This document shows positions 9,107 through 20,337 of a DNA stretch of 64,000 nucleotides, one piece after another (within the stretch, counting starts at the first letter, position 1; each line of letters opens with the position of its first letter). Under the pieces are notes generated by a model, which saw nothing but the letters and a program-made list of their open reading frames with translations, was not told the DNA's origin and searched no databases. Position numbers and translations under genes: made by a program. The stretch lies in contig NZ_CP071091.1 in assembly GCF_017301635.1 (NCBI RefSeq), forward strand, positions 1,145,001-1,209,000, in the 5' to 3' direction. Source of the DNA: Myxococcus landrumus (lineage in GTDB: Bacteria > Myxococcota > Myxococcia > Myxococcales > Myxococcaceae).

Positions 9107-9438
9107 AACAGGTCCTCCCTGTTCCATCGGCGCTGCGGTGGGCACGATTTCGCTGTGAGTCCGCATCATACGGAGAGAGCAGGAACAGTCAAATCGAATT
9201 TGTGCAGCCTTGCTGTTTTCGTCAAGGCGAGAATCTAGGGCACTGGGTCAACCGTGACAGGTCATTTCTTTAGGTTTCACGAAAAGCATGCCCAGGACCC
9301 AACAAGCCCATCGGGAAGATGTCGCGCAACTGTAATGTCGGCAGTCAATCACGCCCCCTGCACTTCCTCGTAGTGAAATGGAGAGTGTCGGACTCCGCCG
9401 GTAGAATCCTTCGGACACGTCAATAGGGCGAGGTGTGG
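9107..9438. other. Divergent promoter region between PilZ gene and ATPase-like gene
   Basis: About 330 bases. It holds the PilZ promoter (9165-9192, minus strand) and an isolated -10-like TAGAAT at 9402-9407 for the plus-strand gene with no good -35. No coding frame is supported inside it. Confidence 0.5.
9165..9192 (-). promoter_or_regulatory. Sigma-70-type promoter TTGACT-16-TATGAT for the PilZ operon
   Basis: Read on the minus strand: -35 TTGACT (9187-9192), 16-base spacer, -10 TATGAT (9165-9170). The -10 overlaps the ATGATG that would otherwise be taken as the start codon, so the expected transcript begins near 9158. This supports the downstream GTG start at 9106. A second weaker pair (TTGACG at 9220-9225, CAAATT at 9197-9202) lies upstream. 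Confidence 0.6.
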
Positions 9439-10002
9439 ATGAGTGCGGCGCACAACACGGTGGAATGGACTTCGGGTGAAGCGGAGCGGAGCGCGAAACG
9501 CTCCCTTCCCGTTGCATCCCTGGAGCCCGTGGAAGGGCCAGACTTTCACCAGGTGGATGTGTCGGCGCTTGTTTTTGAATCCGTGAAACTGCTGGAAGCC
9601 ACGAGAAGAATTCGTGGCAACAAAGTGAAGCTGGAGCTTCCCGGCGAGGCGGTCCTGGCGCGGACGGGTCAGCGGCGTACACGGCAGGTGTTGTTGCTGT
9701 TGTTGGCGCACGCGGCGGACTGCGCGGGGGAGGGTGAGGTGCGATTGACGTTGGCGCCCCCGGATGACTTCGGGGATGAGCCGCCGCGCTTCCAGGTGGT
9801 GACGCCGGAGGCCCGGCTGTCGGAGCGGGAGCTGCGGTCGGTGTTCCTGTCGCCCATGTTGGTGGGGGCGACGCACCGGCGCTTGGCTCGAGCCCGGGAA
9901 CTGGTGGAATCCGTGGGAGGCTCGCTGACCGTGGAGCGTGGGGCGGAGGCGGGGCTCACCGTGTCGGTGGAGCTGCCGGCGCCTGGACTGGCCTGCTGGT
10001 AG
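9439..10002 (+). CDS. Degenerate histidine-kinase-type ATPase domain protein
   Basis: A 187-residue protein that looks like an isolated HATPase_c domain. The segment VDVSALVFESVKLLEATRR resembles the entry strand of kinase ATP-binding domains, and the C-terminal part (RARELVESVGGSLTVERG, then LTVSVELP) matches the usual ending of sensor kinases. There is no dimerisation/phosphoacceptor histidine domain. The N-box position reads LLLLLAHAAD without the normal Asn, and the glycine-rich G1/G2 boxes are absent, so ATP binding is doubtful. I start at ATG 9439, five bases after GAGG. It stands alone before icd. It may be an adaptor or a decayed kinase; function unknown. Confidence 0.55.
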   Translation: MSAAHNTVEWTSGEAERSAKRSLPVASLEPVEGPDFHQVDVSALVFESVKLLEATRRIRGNKVKLELPGEAVLARTGQRRTRQVLLLLLAHAADCAGEGEVRLTLAPPDDFGDEPPRFQVVTPEARLSERELRSVFLSPMLVGATHRRLARARELVESVGGSLTVERGAEAGLTVSVELPAPGLACW

Positions 10003-10114
10003 TCGCGCCGCATTCGGCGTTGGACTTCTCCGGGAGCGTGTGGGGCGGGCACTCTGCCCGTGCCGCGCCGCTGGGTCCGATAAGTCCGGCAACCTGGAAG
10101 GCTGGCCAAACTCC

Positions 10115-10144
10115 TTGACGGGAGGGGGGCGGGTTCTCGACTAT
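10115..10144 (+). promoter_or_regulatory. Putative promoter of icd-mdh (TTGACG-18-GACTAT)
   Basis: -35 TTGACG at 10115-10120, 18-base GC-rich spacer, -10 GACTAT at 10139-10144, about 45 bases before the icd start codon. The -35 is good; the -10 is only partly consensus. Confidence 0.5.
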
Positions 10145-10188
10145 CCCGCGCCAATTCTTACACGGCCACACCTTCCAGGAGTACGTCC

Positions 10189-12466
<2,278 letters not shown>

Positions 12467-12484
12467 CTCGTTCCAGGACATGGA

Positions 12485-12508
12485 GCCCGCCAGGAGACAC
12501 GGGCGGGC
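12485..12508 (+). terminator. Hairpin after mdh
   Basis: Stem GCCCGCC (12485-12491) with GGCGGGC (12502-12508) and a 10-base loop, 19 bases after the mdh stop. Only a short T-rich stretch follows, so the termination strength is uncertain. Confidence 0.6.
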
Positions 12509-12559
12509 TTCATGCCTGATGCCGCGAATGACGTGGGCTAATCGTCCTCGATGCCGCCG

Positions 12560-12587
12560 TTGCGGCACGCTTTCACCAAGTTAACTA
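12560..12587 (+). promoter_or_regulatory. Possible promoter of sdhAB (TTGCGG-16-TAACTA)
   Basis: -35-like TTGCGG at 12560-12565 and -10-like TAACTA at 12582-12587 with a 16-base spacer, about 95 bases before sdhA in the only AT-richer part of this gap. Both boxes are imperfect. Confidence 0.35.
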
Positions 12588-12682
12588 GCCTGTAGAACTC
12601 GCACGGAGATGTCCCGAGCGCGGTACGCCGAGTCGGTAGAAGGTGGGCGCGTCTGGGACCCCGGCAGTCAAGGAGACGATAG

Positions 12683-14560
12683 ATGGCAGCAGCAGCGCGG
12701 TTCACAGTGGTGGGCGGCGGTCTCGCCGGGCTGATGACGACGATCAAGCTCGCGGAGGCGGGCCACCAGGTGGATGTGCTCTCGCTCGTCCCGGTGAAGC
12801 GTTCTCACTCGGTCTGCGCCCAGGGTGGCATCAACGGCGCGGTGAACACCAAGGGAGAGGGCGACCACCCGGAGATCCACGTCAAGGACACGCTGCGCGG
12901 CGGCGACTTCCTGGCCGAGCAGATCTCCGTGAAGGGCATGTGCTACGCGGCCCCCGGCATCATCTATCTGCTGGACCGCATGGGCGTGACGTTCAACCGC
13001 ACGCCGGAAGGCCTGCTGGATTTCCGCCGCTTCGGTGGCACGCTGCACCACCGCACCGCCTTCGCGGGCGCGACCACCGGCCAGCAGCTGCTCTACGCGC
13101 TGGACGAGCAGGTCCGCCGCTACGAGGCGGAGGGCAAGGTCACCAAGTACGAGTACTGGGAGTGGCTGGGCACGGTGAAGGATGACAGCGGCCGCTGCAT
13201 CGGCAGCGTCGCCGTGGACCTGCGGACCATGGAGATCCGCACGTTCCCCGCGGAGGCCGTGTGTCTGGCCACGGGTGGCCCGGGCATCGTCTTCGGGCGC
13301 TCCACCAACTCCATCATCAACACCGGAACCGCCGCGGGCCGCGCCTACATGGAAGGCGCCATCTACGCGAACGGCGAGTTCATCCAGGTGCATCCGACGT
13401 CCATCCCGGGCGAGGACAAGCTGCGCCTGATGAGCGAGTCGGTGCGCGGTGAGGGCGGCCGCGTCTGGGTGCCCCGCAAGAAGGGCGACACGCGGGCTCC
13501 CCGGGAGATTCCGGAGAGCGAGCGCTGGTACTTCCTCGAGGAGAAGTACCCCAAGTACAAGAACCTGGTGCCCCGCGACGTGGCCACGCGAGAGATCTTC
13601 ATGGTCTGCCGCGACCTGGGCATGGGCATCGGCGGCCGCGACGGCGTGTACCTGGACGTCACGCACATCCCGGCCAAGACGCTGGACGCCAAGATCAAGG
13701 GCGTCATGGAGATCTACGAGAAGTTCGTCGGAGACGACCCGCGCGTCACGCCGATGGTCATCTTCCCGGGCATGCACTACTCCATGGGCGGCCTCTACGT
13801 GACGTTCGAGGCGGACTCGAAGACGCTCACCCCGCTGGAGGGCAGCCCGAAGAACCAGTCCACCAACATCCCGGGCCTGTACGCGGCGGGTGAGGCGGAC
13901 TACGCGTTCCACGGCGGCAACCGCCTGGGCGCCAACTCGCTCTTGTCCTGCATCTACTCGGGCATGATTGGCGGGCCGGCCATGGCGTCCTTCGCGAAGA
14001 GCAACGCGAAGAGCGCGGCGTCCATGCCGGACAAGTTCTTCCAGGACGCGAAGCGCTACTGGGAGGACCGGTTCGGCACCATCAAGAAGATGGCGGGCCC
14101 GGAGAACCCCTACGGCCTGGCGCAGGAGCTGGGCGACGTGATGACGGAGAACTGCACCGTCGTCCGCTACAACGACCGGCTGAAGAAGACGGTGGAGAAG
14201 ATCCGCGAGCTGAAGGGCCGCTGGAAGAACGTCAACGTGCTGGACACGGGCAACTCGTCCAACCGCTCGCTGTCGTTCACCAACCAGCTCTGGAACATGC
14301 TCGAGCTGGGCGAGGTCATCGCGACGAGCGCGCTCCTGCGCGACGAGAGCCGCGGCGCCCACTACAAGCCGGAGTTCTCGCTCCCCGAGCCGAAGACGAA
14401 GGACCCCAACGACGACGCCGAGTGGATGGCGCTGTGGCAGGCACGCCACGACAAGTGGGCGAAGACGACCATCGCGAAGTACGCGGACCAGGGGCCTCAG
14501 ATTTCGTACGAGGACGTCCCGACGCCGGTGCTGAAGCCGGAGCCGCGCTGGTACGCGTGA
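12683..14560 (+). CDS. sdhA: Succinate dehydrogenase/fumarate reductase flavoprotein subunit
   Basis: A 625-residue flavoprotein subunit that oxidises succinate to fumarate and passes electrons to the iron-sulfur subunit at the membrane. The FAD motif VVGGGLAGLM is at the N-terminus; RSHSVCAQGGINGAV holds the histidine that carries covalent FAD in this family; HRTAFAGATTG and the later HPTSIPG active-site region are present, as is GEADYAFHGGNRLGANSLL for the flavin. The long form resembles type-B SQR/QFR enzymes, which use a single di-haem cytochrome b anchor. AAGGAG lies seven bases before the ATG. sdhB follows after 80 bases. No cytochrome b gene is adjacent, which is unusual. Confidence 0.93.
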   Translation: MAAAARFTVVGGGLAGLMTTIKLAEAGHQVDVLSLVPVKRSHSVCAQGGINGAVNTKGEGDHPEIHVKDTLRGGDFLAEQISVKGMCYAAPGIIYLLDRMGVTFNRTPEGLLDFRRFGGTLHHRTAFAGATTGQQLLYALDEQVRRYEAEGKVTKYEYWEWLGTVKDDSGRCIGSVAVDLRTMEIRTFPAEAVCLATGGPGIVFGRSTNSIINTGTAAGRAYMEGAIYANGEFIQVHPTSIPGEDKLRLMSESVRGEGGRVWVPRKKGDTRAPREIPESERWYFLEEKYPKYKNLVPRDVATREIFMVCRDLGMGIGGRDGVYLDVTHIPAKTLDAKIKGVMEIYEKFVGDDPRVTPMVIFPGMHYSMGGLYVTFEADSKTLTPLEGSPKNQSTNIPGLYAAGEADYAFHGGNRLGANSLLSCIYSGMIGGPAMASFAKSNAKSAASMPDKFFQDAKRYWEDRFGTIKKMAGPENPYGLAQELGDVMTENCTVVRYNDRLKKTVEKIRELKGRWKNVNVLDTGNSSNRSLSFTNQLWNMLELGEVIATSALLRDESRGAHYKPEFSLPEPKTKDPNDDAEWMALWQARHDKWAKTTIAKYADQGPQISYEDVPTPVLKPEPRWYA

Positions 14561-14580
14561 GTCGCTGGGAGCTTTCTCAG

Positions 14581-14610
14581 GTGGGCCCGCGTGAGAGCGC
14601 GGGCCTCCAC
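14581..14610 (+). other. Intercistronic hairpin between sdhA and sdhB
   Basis: GTGGGCCCGCG (14581-14591) pairs with CGCGGGCCTCCAC (14598-14610), 11 base pairs with a 2-base bulge and a 6-base loop. No T-tract follows. It could stabilise the upstream mRNA or partly terminate transcription. Confidence 0.5.
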
Positions 14611-14640
14611 AACTGACTTGGAAGTGAAGGGTCGAGCCAC

Positions 14641-15447
14641 ATGGACACCGCACAGGCAGGCGCCGTCAGCACCCAATCCATCACCTTCCGCATCTGGCGG
14701 CAGGACGATCCGAACAAGCCGGGCCACTACGACGAGTTCAAGGTTCCCTATCGCAAGGGCGCCAACGTCATCTCGTGCCTGATGGAGATCCAGCGCAACC
14801 CCGTCACCTCGGACGGTAAGCGCGTGGCGCCCGTGGTCTGGGACGCCGCGTGTCTCGAAGAGGTGTGCGGAAGCTGCGCGATGAACATCAACGGGCGCGT
14901 CCGCATGGCGTGCTCGGCGCTCATCGACAAGCTCGAGCAGCCCATCACGCTGGAGCCCATGAGCAAGTTCCCCATCGTCCGGGACCTGGCCGTGGACCGC
15001 AACCGCATGTTCGATGCGCTCAAGCGGGTGAAGGGCTGGATTCCGACGGACGGCACGCACAACCTGGGCCCGGGCCCGCGTCAGTCGCCGGTGGACCAGT
15101 CCACGATGTACGTGCTGTCCACCTGCATCACGTGCGGAAGCTGCCTGGAGGCGTGCCCGCAGGTGACGATGGACAACGACTTCGTCGGCGCGGCGGCCAT
15201 CAGCCAGGCGCGGCTGTTCAACATGAACCCGACGGGCAAGCTGAACTCCGAGGAGCGCGTGCGCTCCCTCATGGGCCCCGGCGGTGTGCAGGACTGCGGC
15301 AAGGCGCAGAACTGCGTGAAGGTCTGCCCGAAGGAGATTCCGCTCACCACCTCCATCGCGATGATGAACCGTCAGGTGACCAAGCTGGTCATCAAGGACC
15401 TCTTCTCGCACGAGGAGGAGAAGAAGGGTCACAGCGGTCCGGGGTGA
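14641..15447 (+). CDS. sdhB: Succinate dehydrogenase/fumarate reductase iron-sulfur subunit
   Basis: A 268-residue iron-sulfur subunit linking the flavoprotein to the membrane quinone site. The [2Fe-2S] ligands lie in the CGSCAMNINGRVRMAC segment; the [4Fe-4S]/[3Fe-4S] ligands are in CITCGSCLEACPQ and CGKAQNCVKVCPKE. Order and spacing match the family. It starts 80 bases after sdhA on the same strand, with a hairpin in between. The tail (FSHEEEKKGHSGPG) is short and charged. Together with SdhA it needs a cytochrome b anchor, which must be encoded elsewhere. Confidence 0.93.
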   Translation: MDTAQAGAVSTQSITFRIWRQDDPNKPGHYDEFKVPYRKGANVISCLMEIQRNPVTSDGKRVAPVVWDAACLEEVCGSCAMNINGRVRMACSALIDKLEQPITLEPMSKFPIVRDLAVDRNRMFDALKRVKGWIPTDGTHNLGPGPRQSPVDQSTMYVLSTCITCGSCLEACPQVTMDNDFVGAAAISQARLFNMNPTGKLNSEERVRSLMGPGGVQDCGKAQNCVKVCPKEIPLTTSIAMMNRQVTKLVIKDLFSHEEEKKGHSGPG

Positions 15448-15792
15448 CAGGACGTCCCTCGACGTCCTCTGGAAACGGCCTCATGCGTGCGTCCTTCGGG
15501 GCGCGGCATGGGGCCGTCGCCGTTTCGAGGCGGGGCCGAGGTCAAACCGCCCCAGGGACAGGCCCCTGAGTGCTCGACTCCCGTCACCGAGAGGGCAGGG
15601 CGCCTGGTTTCCTTCGGGCCGTGAAGGACGCCTCATTCACCCAGGCATTTCTGGTTATCAGCGCTCTTGGCCTTGGATTGCCTGACGACGTGACGGGTCA
15701 AACAGTCTTGCCATCCGTCGCTTTCTGCGCAATGAGGGCGACGCGCTGACGCCTGTAAGGGGTCGTCCCCCTCGTCTCCACATGGAGCCTCG
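15448..15792. other. Intergenic region between sdhB and sucC
   Basis: About 345 bases, no supported gene. It begins with a perfect 8-base inverted repeat (15449-15468), then GC-rich sequence, then a less GC-rich part (about 15630-15730) where the sucC promoter should lie. No clear consensus promoter is seen. Confidence 0.5.
15449..15468 (+). terminator. Compact hairpin directly after sdhB
   Basis: AGGACGTC (15449-15456), loop CCTC, GACGTCCT (15461-15468): a perfect 8-base stem two bases after the sdhB stop. No T-run follows, so it may act in mRNA 3'-end protection as much as in termination. Confidence 0.5.
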
Positions 15793-16953
15793 ATGAAGAT
15801 CCACGAGTACCAGGGCAAGGAAATCTTCCGGAAGTACGGTGTGCCCACGCCGAAGGGAATTCTCGCGCTCTCGCCGAACGACGCGGAGGCAGCAGCCAAG
15901 CAGCTCGGCACGTCCGTCGTCGTGGTGAAGGCCCAGATCCACGCCGGAGGCCGCGGCAAGGGCGGCGGCGTGAAGCTGGCCAAGAGCCCCGCCGAGGCGA
16001 AGGAGCTGGCCAAGCAGATCCTCGGCATGCAGCTCAAGACCATCCAGACCGGGCCCGAGGGCCAGAAGGTCCACAAGGTCTATATCGAAGAGGGTCTCGC
16101 CATTGGCCAGGAGCTGTACCTGGGCGTGACGCTCGACCGCGCCACCGGCCGCCTCACCTTCATGGCGTCCCGCGAGGGCGGCGTGGAGATCGAGGAAGTG
16201 GCGGAGAAGCACCCCGAGAAGATCCTCCGCGAGACGGTGGACCCGGCGGTGGGCTTCCTGGACTTCCAGGGCCGCAAGCTGGCCTTCGGCCTGGGCCTCA
16301 CCGGCCCGACGGTGAACAAGTTCGTCCAGTTCTGCTCGGCGCTCTACAAGATGTTCGTCGAGACCGACGCGTCGCTGGTGGAGATCAACCCGCTGGTCAT
16401 CCTGAAGGATGGCGGCGTGGTGGCGCTCGACGCGAAGGTGACCTTCGACGAGAACGCGCTCTACCGGCACAAGGACCTGCTCGAGTACCGGGACCTGGCC
16501 GAAGAGGACGCGCGTGAGACGCAGGCCAAGGAGTGGGACCTGGCGTACATCGCGCTCGATGGCAACATCGGCTGCATGGTGAACGGCGCGGGCCTGGCCA
16601 TGGCCACCATGGACACCATCAAGCTGGTGGGCGGTGAGCCGGCCAACTTCCTGGACGTGGGCGGCGGCGCGAGCAAGGAGAAGGTGACGGCGGCCTTCAA
16701 GCTCATCCTGGCCGACCCGGCGGTGAAGGCGGTGCTGGTCAACATCTTTGGCGGCATCATGAAGTGCGACGTCATCGCCGAGGGCATCATCGCCGCGGCG
16801 AAGGAGGTCCAGCTCAAGGTCCCGCTCGTGGTGCGGCTGGAAGGCACCAACGTCGAGCTGGGCAAGAAGCTGCTGAGCAACTCTGGCCTCGCCATCACCC
16901 CGGCGGACAACCTGCGGCAGGCGGCGGAGAAGGCCGTCTCCGCGCTGAAGTAG
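15793..16953 (+). CDS. sucC: Succinyl-CoA synthetase (ADP-forming), beta subunit
   Basis: A 386-residue ATP-grasp subunit of succinyl-CoA synthetase, which makes ATP or GTP from succinyl-CoA. The N-terminus [20 protein letters not shown] is characteristic ([10 protein letters not shown]), followed by [17 protein letters not shown] in the nucleotide site. The metal and phosphate site segment LVEINPLV and the C-terminal GG-rich loop [17 protein letters not shown] are present. GGAG lies five bases upstream of the ATG. sucD follows after 41 bases. The alpha and beta subunits form the active enzyme. Confidence 0.95.
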   Translation: MKIHEYQGKEIFRKYGVPTPKGILALSPNDAEAAAKQLGTSVVVVKAQIHAGGRGKGGGVKLAKSPAEAKELAKQILGMQLKTIQTGPEGQKVHKVYIEEGLAIGQELYLGVTLDRATGRLTFMASREGGVEIEEVAEKHPEKILRETVDPAVGFLDFQGRKLAFGLGLTGPTVNKFVQFCSALYKMFVETDASLVEINPLVILKDGGVVALDAKVTFDENALYRHKDLLEYRDLAEEDARETQAKEWDLAYIALDGNIGCMVNGAGLAMATMDTIKLVGGEPANFLDVGGGASKEKVTAAFKLILADPAVKAVLVNIFGGIMKCDVIAEGIIAAAKEVQLKVPLVVRLEGTNVELGKKLLSNSGLAITPADNLRQAAEKAVSALK

Positions 16954-16994
16954 TCCGGCGCGCTTCATCGCCAACACTTTCCTGAAGGAGCGCC

Positions 16995-17891
<897 letters not shown>

Positions 17892-17922
17892 CACTCCCTC
17901 AACAGAACAAGGAGCCAGTCAC

Positions 17923-18366
17923 ATGGCCATCGAGCGTACGCTTTCCATCATCAAGCCGGACGGTCTGCAGAAGGGCGTCATCGGGAAGATCATCAGCCGC
18001 TTCGAGGAGAAGGGCCTGAAGCCGGTCGCCATCCGGCTGCAGCAGCTCTCCCAGAAGGAGGCCGAGGGCTTCTACGCGGTCCACAAGGCCCGGCCCTTCT
18101 TCAAGGACCTGGTGCAGTTCATGGTCTCCGGCCCGGTGGTCCTGATGGTGCTGGAGGGTGAGAACGCCGTCCTGGGCAACCGCGACATCATGGGCGCGAC
18201 CAACCCCGCGCAGGCGGCCGAGGGCACCATCCGCAAGGACTTCGCAACCAGCATCGACCAGAACACGGTCCATGGTTCCGACAGCCTGGAGAACGCGAAG
18301 AACGAGATCGCGTACTTCTTCCGCGAGACGGAGATCCAGCCGTACGAGTACACCGCCAAGAAGTAG
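17923..18366 (+). CDS. ndk: Nucleoside diphosphate kinase
   Basis: A 147-residue kinase that transfers the gamma-phosphate of ATP to NDPs through a phosphohistidine. [18 protein letters not shown] opens the protein and the catalytic histidine sits in NTVHGSDS. Length is normal. It begins 31 bases after sucD with AAGGAG upstream. Linkage to succinyl-CoA synthetase makes sense, because GTP or ATP made by SucCD can be exchanged among nucleotides. Confidence 0.95.
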   Translation: MAIERTLSIIKPDGLQKGVIGKIISRFEEKGLKPVAIRLQQLSQKEAEGFYAVHKARPFFKDLVQFMVSGPVVLMVLEGENAVLGNRDIMGATNPAQAAEGTIRKDFATSIDQNTVHGSDSLENAKNEIAYFFRETEIQPYEYTAKK

Positions 18367-18398
18367 GCGCCAGGCCCCTCCCGAGGGGCTCTGACCTT

Positions 18399-18448
18399 CG
18401 GCCCGGTGTCGGCACCTGTGAGGGTGGCGGCCCGGGCCGTCGGTTTTT
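18399..18448 (+). terminator. Strong terminator after ndk
   Basis: CGGCCCGG (18399-18406) pairs with CCGGGCCG (18432-18439), with an inner GGCACC/GGTGGC stem, followed by TCGGTTTTT. A smaller GCCCCT-CCCG-AGGGGC hairpin (18374-18389) lies just upstream. Together they close the sucC-sucD-ndk unit. Confidence 0.75.
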
Positions 18449-18541
18449 CCAGCGAGCGGACACGGGAGCAAGGGCCGCTTTGACTTGCCGTGCCCAGGTG
18501 TGGGAAGGGACGCCCCGGGCCCCACAGTTCATAGCGCGACG

Positions 18542-19681
18542 ATGACCGAGACGACCTCCACCACTGCCTCTCTTCCTGTCACGGAGCCTCTGCCGGCGCC
18601 CGCGCCCGCGAAGCTCGTGGACGTGGCCAGCCTGTCCATGGAGGCGCTCACCCGGTTCGTCACCGAGCAGCTCGGCGAGCGGGCGTTCCGTGCCCCGCAG
18701 ATCTACCGCTGGCTGCACCAGCGCGGCGCCGTCTCCTTCGACGAGATGACGGACCTGTCCAAGGTCCTGCGCGAGAAGCTCCGGGCGGCCGCGGAAATCA
18801 TCCCGCTGGTGAAGGACTGTGAGCTGCGCAGCACCGACGGGACCATCAAGTACCGCTGGAAGACGCGTGACGGCCGCTACATCGAGTCCGTCTACATGCC
18901 CTCCGAGGACCGCCGGACGCTCTGCGTGTCCACCCAGGTGGGCTGCGCGATGGCCTGTGGCTTCTGCATGACGGGCACCATGGGGCTCAAGCGCAACCTG
19001 ACCCCCAGCGAGATTGTCGCCCAGGTCCACGCGGTGAACCGCGAGGTCCGCGCGAACGAGGGGCATGAGACGCTGCGCCCGCTCAGCAACCTGGTGTTCA
19101 TGGGCATGGGCGAGCCGCTGCACAACTTCGAGAACCTCAAGACGGCGCTCGCCATCCTCCAGTCCGAGGACGGCCCCAACTTCAGCCACCGGCACATCAC
19201 CGTCTCCACCGTCGGCCTCGTTCCCATGATCGAGCGCTTCGGCAAGGAGACGGACGTGAAGCTCGCCATCTCGCTCAACGCGAGCACGGACGAGCAGCGC
19301 AGCAAGACGATGCCGGTCAATCGCAAGTGGAACATCGCGGCGCTGTTGGACGCGTGCCGCAAGTTCCCCCTGCGCCAGGGGCGCCGCATCACCTTCGAGT
19401 ACGTGCTCATCCAGGGCTTCAACGACGCGGATGAGGACGCGCACCGGCTGATCCAGCTCCTCAAGGGAATTCCGGCGAAGATCAACCTGATTCCCTACAA
19501 CGAGAACCCAGGGTTGGGGTTCCAGACGACGGCGGAGGAGAGGGCGGAGGAGTTCCGGGCCATCCTCTCGGAGGCGCACGTGGCCGCCTACATCCGGAAG
19601 AACCGCGGTCGGGACATCGCGGGTGCTTGCGGTCAGCTCGCCAATCGCGGCGAGGCCTCACCGGCCGAAAGCACGACATAA
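18542..19681 (+). CDS. rlmN: Dual-specificity 23S rRNA/tRNA adenine-C2 methyltransferase RlmN
   Basis: A 379-residue radical SAM enzyme methylating C2 of A2503 in 23S rRNA and A37 of some tRNAs. The radical SAM cluster C-x3-C-x2-C reads CAMACGFC, followed by MTGTMGLKRNLTPSEI. The N-terminal segment QIYRWLHQRGAVSFDEMTDL and the later VFMGMGEPLHNFENL and LNASTDEQRSK are family motifs; the C-terminal GRDIAGACGQLA holds the methyl-carrying cysteine region. I start at ATG 18542; upstream in-frame codons lack support. It precedes the rpsP operon and has its own unit. Confidence 0.92.
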   Translation: MTETTSTTASLPVTEPLPAPAPAKLVDVASLSMEALTRFVTEQLGERAFRAPQIYRWLHQRGAVSFDEMTDLSKVLREKLRAAAEIIPLVKDCELRSTDGTIKYRWKTRDGRYIESVYMPSEDRRTLCVSTQVGCAMACGFCMTGTMGLKRNLTPSEIVAQVHAVNREVRANEGHETLRPLSNLVFMGMGEPLHNFENLKTALAILQSEDGPNFSHRHITVSTVGLVPMIERFGKETDVKLAISLNASTDEQRSKTMPVNRKWNIAALLDACRKFPLRQGRRITFEYVLIQGFNDADEDAHRLIQLLKGIPAKINLIPYNENPGLGFQTTAEERAEEFRAILSEAHVAAYIRKNRGRDIAGACGQLANRGEASPAESTT

Positions 19682-19695
19682 AGTCCCGAGCTTCC

Positions 19696-19724
19696 TTGAC
19701 AATCCTGCGGGTGCGGCGTTAAGA
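19696..19724 (+). promoter_or_regulatory. Consensus promoter of the rpsP operon (TTGACA-17-TTAAGA)
   Basis: Perfect -35 TTGACA at 19696-19701, 17-base spacer, -10 TTAAGA at 19719-19724, 47 bases before the rpsP start. One of the best sigma-70-type promoters in the window. Confidence 0.75.
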
Positions 19725-19771
19725 GCGCCACCCCGTTTCCATTCGTAGTTTCCTGTTCGCTGGAGTACTCC

Positions 19772-20035
19772 ATGGCCGTCGTCCTCCGTCTTGCCCGCGC
19801 GGGCGCCAAGAAGAAGCCGTACTACCACGTGGTCGCCACCGACTCCCGCAACCCCCGGGATGGCAAGTTCATCGAGGCCGTTGGCGCGTACGACCCGAAC
19901 CTCACCCCTCCGAAGGTGGAGTTCAACGAGGACCGGCTGAACTACTGGCTGAAGACGGGCGCGACGCCGTCCGAGACGGTCGCCGACCTCATCAAGGTCG
20001 CCGCGAAGGCCCCTAAGTCCACCCCCGCGGCTTGA
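19772..20035 (+). CDS. rpsP: 30S ribosomal protein S16
   Basis: An 87-residue small-subunit protein. The N-terminus AVVLRLARAGAKKKPYYHVV and the following DSRNPRDGKFIEAVGAYDP are diagnostic of S16, which helps 30S assembly. CTGGAG precedes the ATG. It heads the run rpsP-khpA-rimM-trmD, a conserved bacterial order. Confidence 0.97.
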   Translation: MAVVLRLARAGAKKKPYYHVVATDSRNPRDGKFIEAVGAYDPNLTPPKVEFNEDRLNYWLKTGATPSETVADLIKVAAKAPKSTPAA

Positions 20036-20061
20036 TCCGCGGCCGCCTGTACTGAGCGGAC

Positions 20062-20337
20062 GTGGAGCAACTTCTCACGTATCTGGCGCGGGCCCTGGTC
20101 GATCAACCGGACCAGGTGGGCCTGCGCATCTCCGAGGCGGACGGCGCACGGCTCTTCGAGCTGAAGGTCGCCCCCGAGGATGTCGGCAAGGTCATTGGCC
20201 GTGATGGGCGTACCGTGAATGCCCTCCGGACGCTGCTCAATGCCGCTGCCCAGAAGTCAGGACAGAAGGTCCGCCTGGAAATCCTCGATGACCGGCGCAA
20301 CGGGCAGCCCGCCGGCGCACCGGATGCCCCCCGGTGA
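20062..20337 (+). CDS. khpA: KH-domain RNA-binding protein KhpA
   Basis: A 91-residue single-KH protein (YlqC family). The KH GxxG loop reads VIGRDGRT within KVIGRDGRTVNALRTLL. KhpA proteins bind RNA and, with KhpB where present, affect cell division and sRNA stability. The GTG start at 20062 follows rpsP by 26 bases and the stop overlaps rimM by four bases, so it is coupled. This position between rpsP and rimM is conserved in many bacteria. Confidence 0.9.
   Translation: MEQLLTYLARALVDQPDQVGLRISEADGARLFELKVAPEDVGKVIGRDGRTVNALRTLLNAAAQKSGQKVRLEILDDRRNGQPAGAPDAPR

Noticed and set aside
12668-14653. Long antisense open frame opposite sdhA; similar long minus-strand frames lie opposite icd (10141-11481), the flotillin (53623-55833) and the giant ATPase (55599-61097)
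   Set aside because: They are by-products of high GC and strong codon bias in the real gene. Their translations are Arg/His/Leu/Ala-rich, have no domains and mirror the sense gene exactly.
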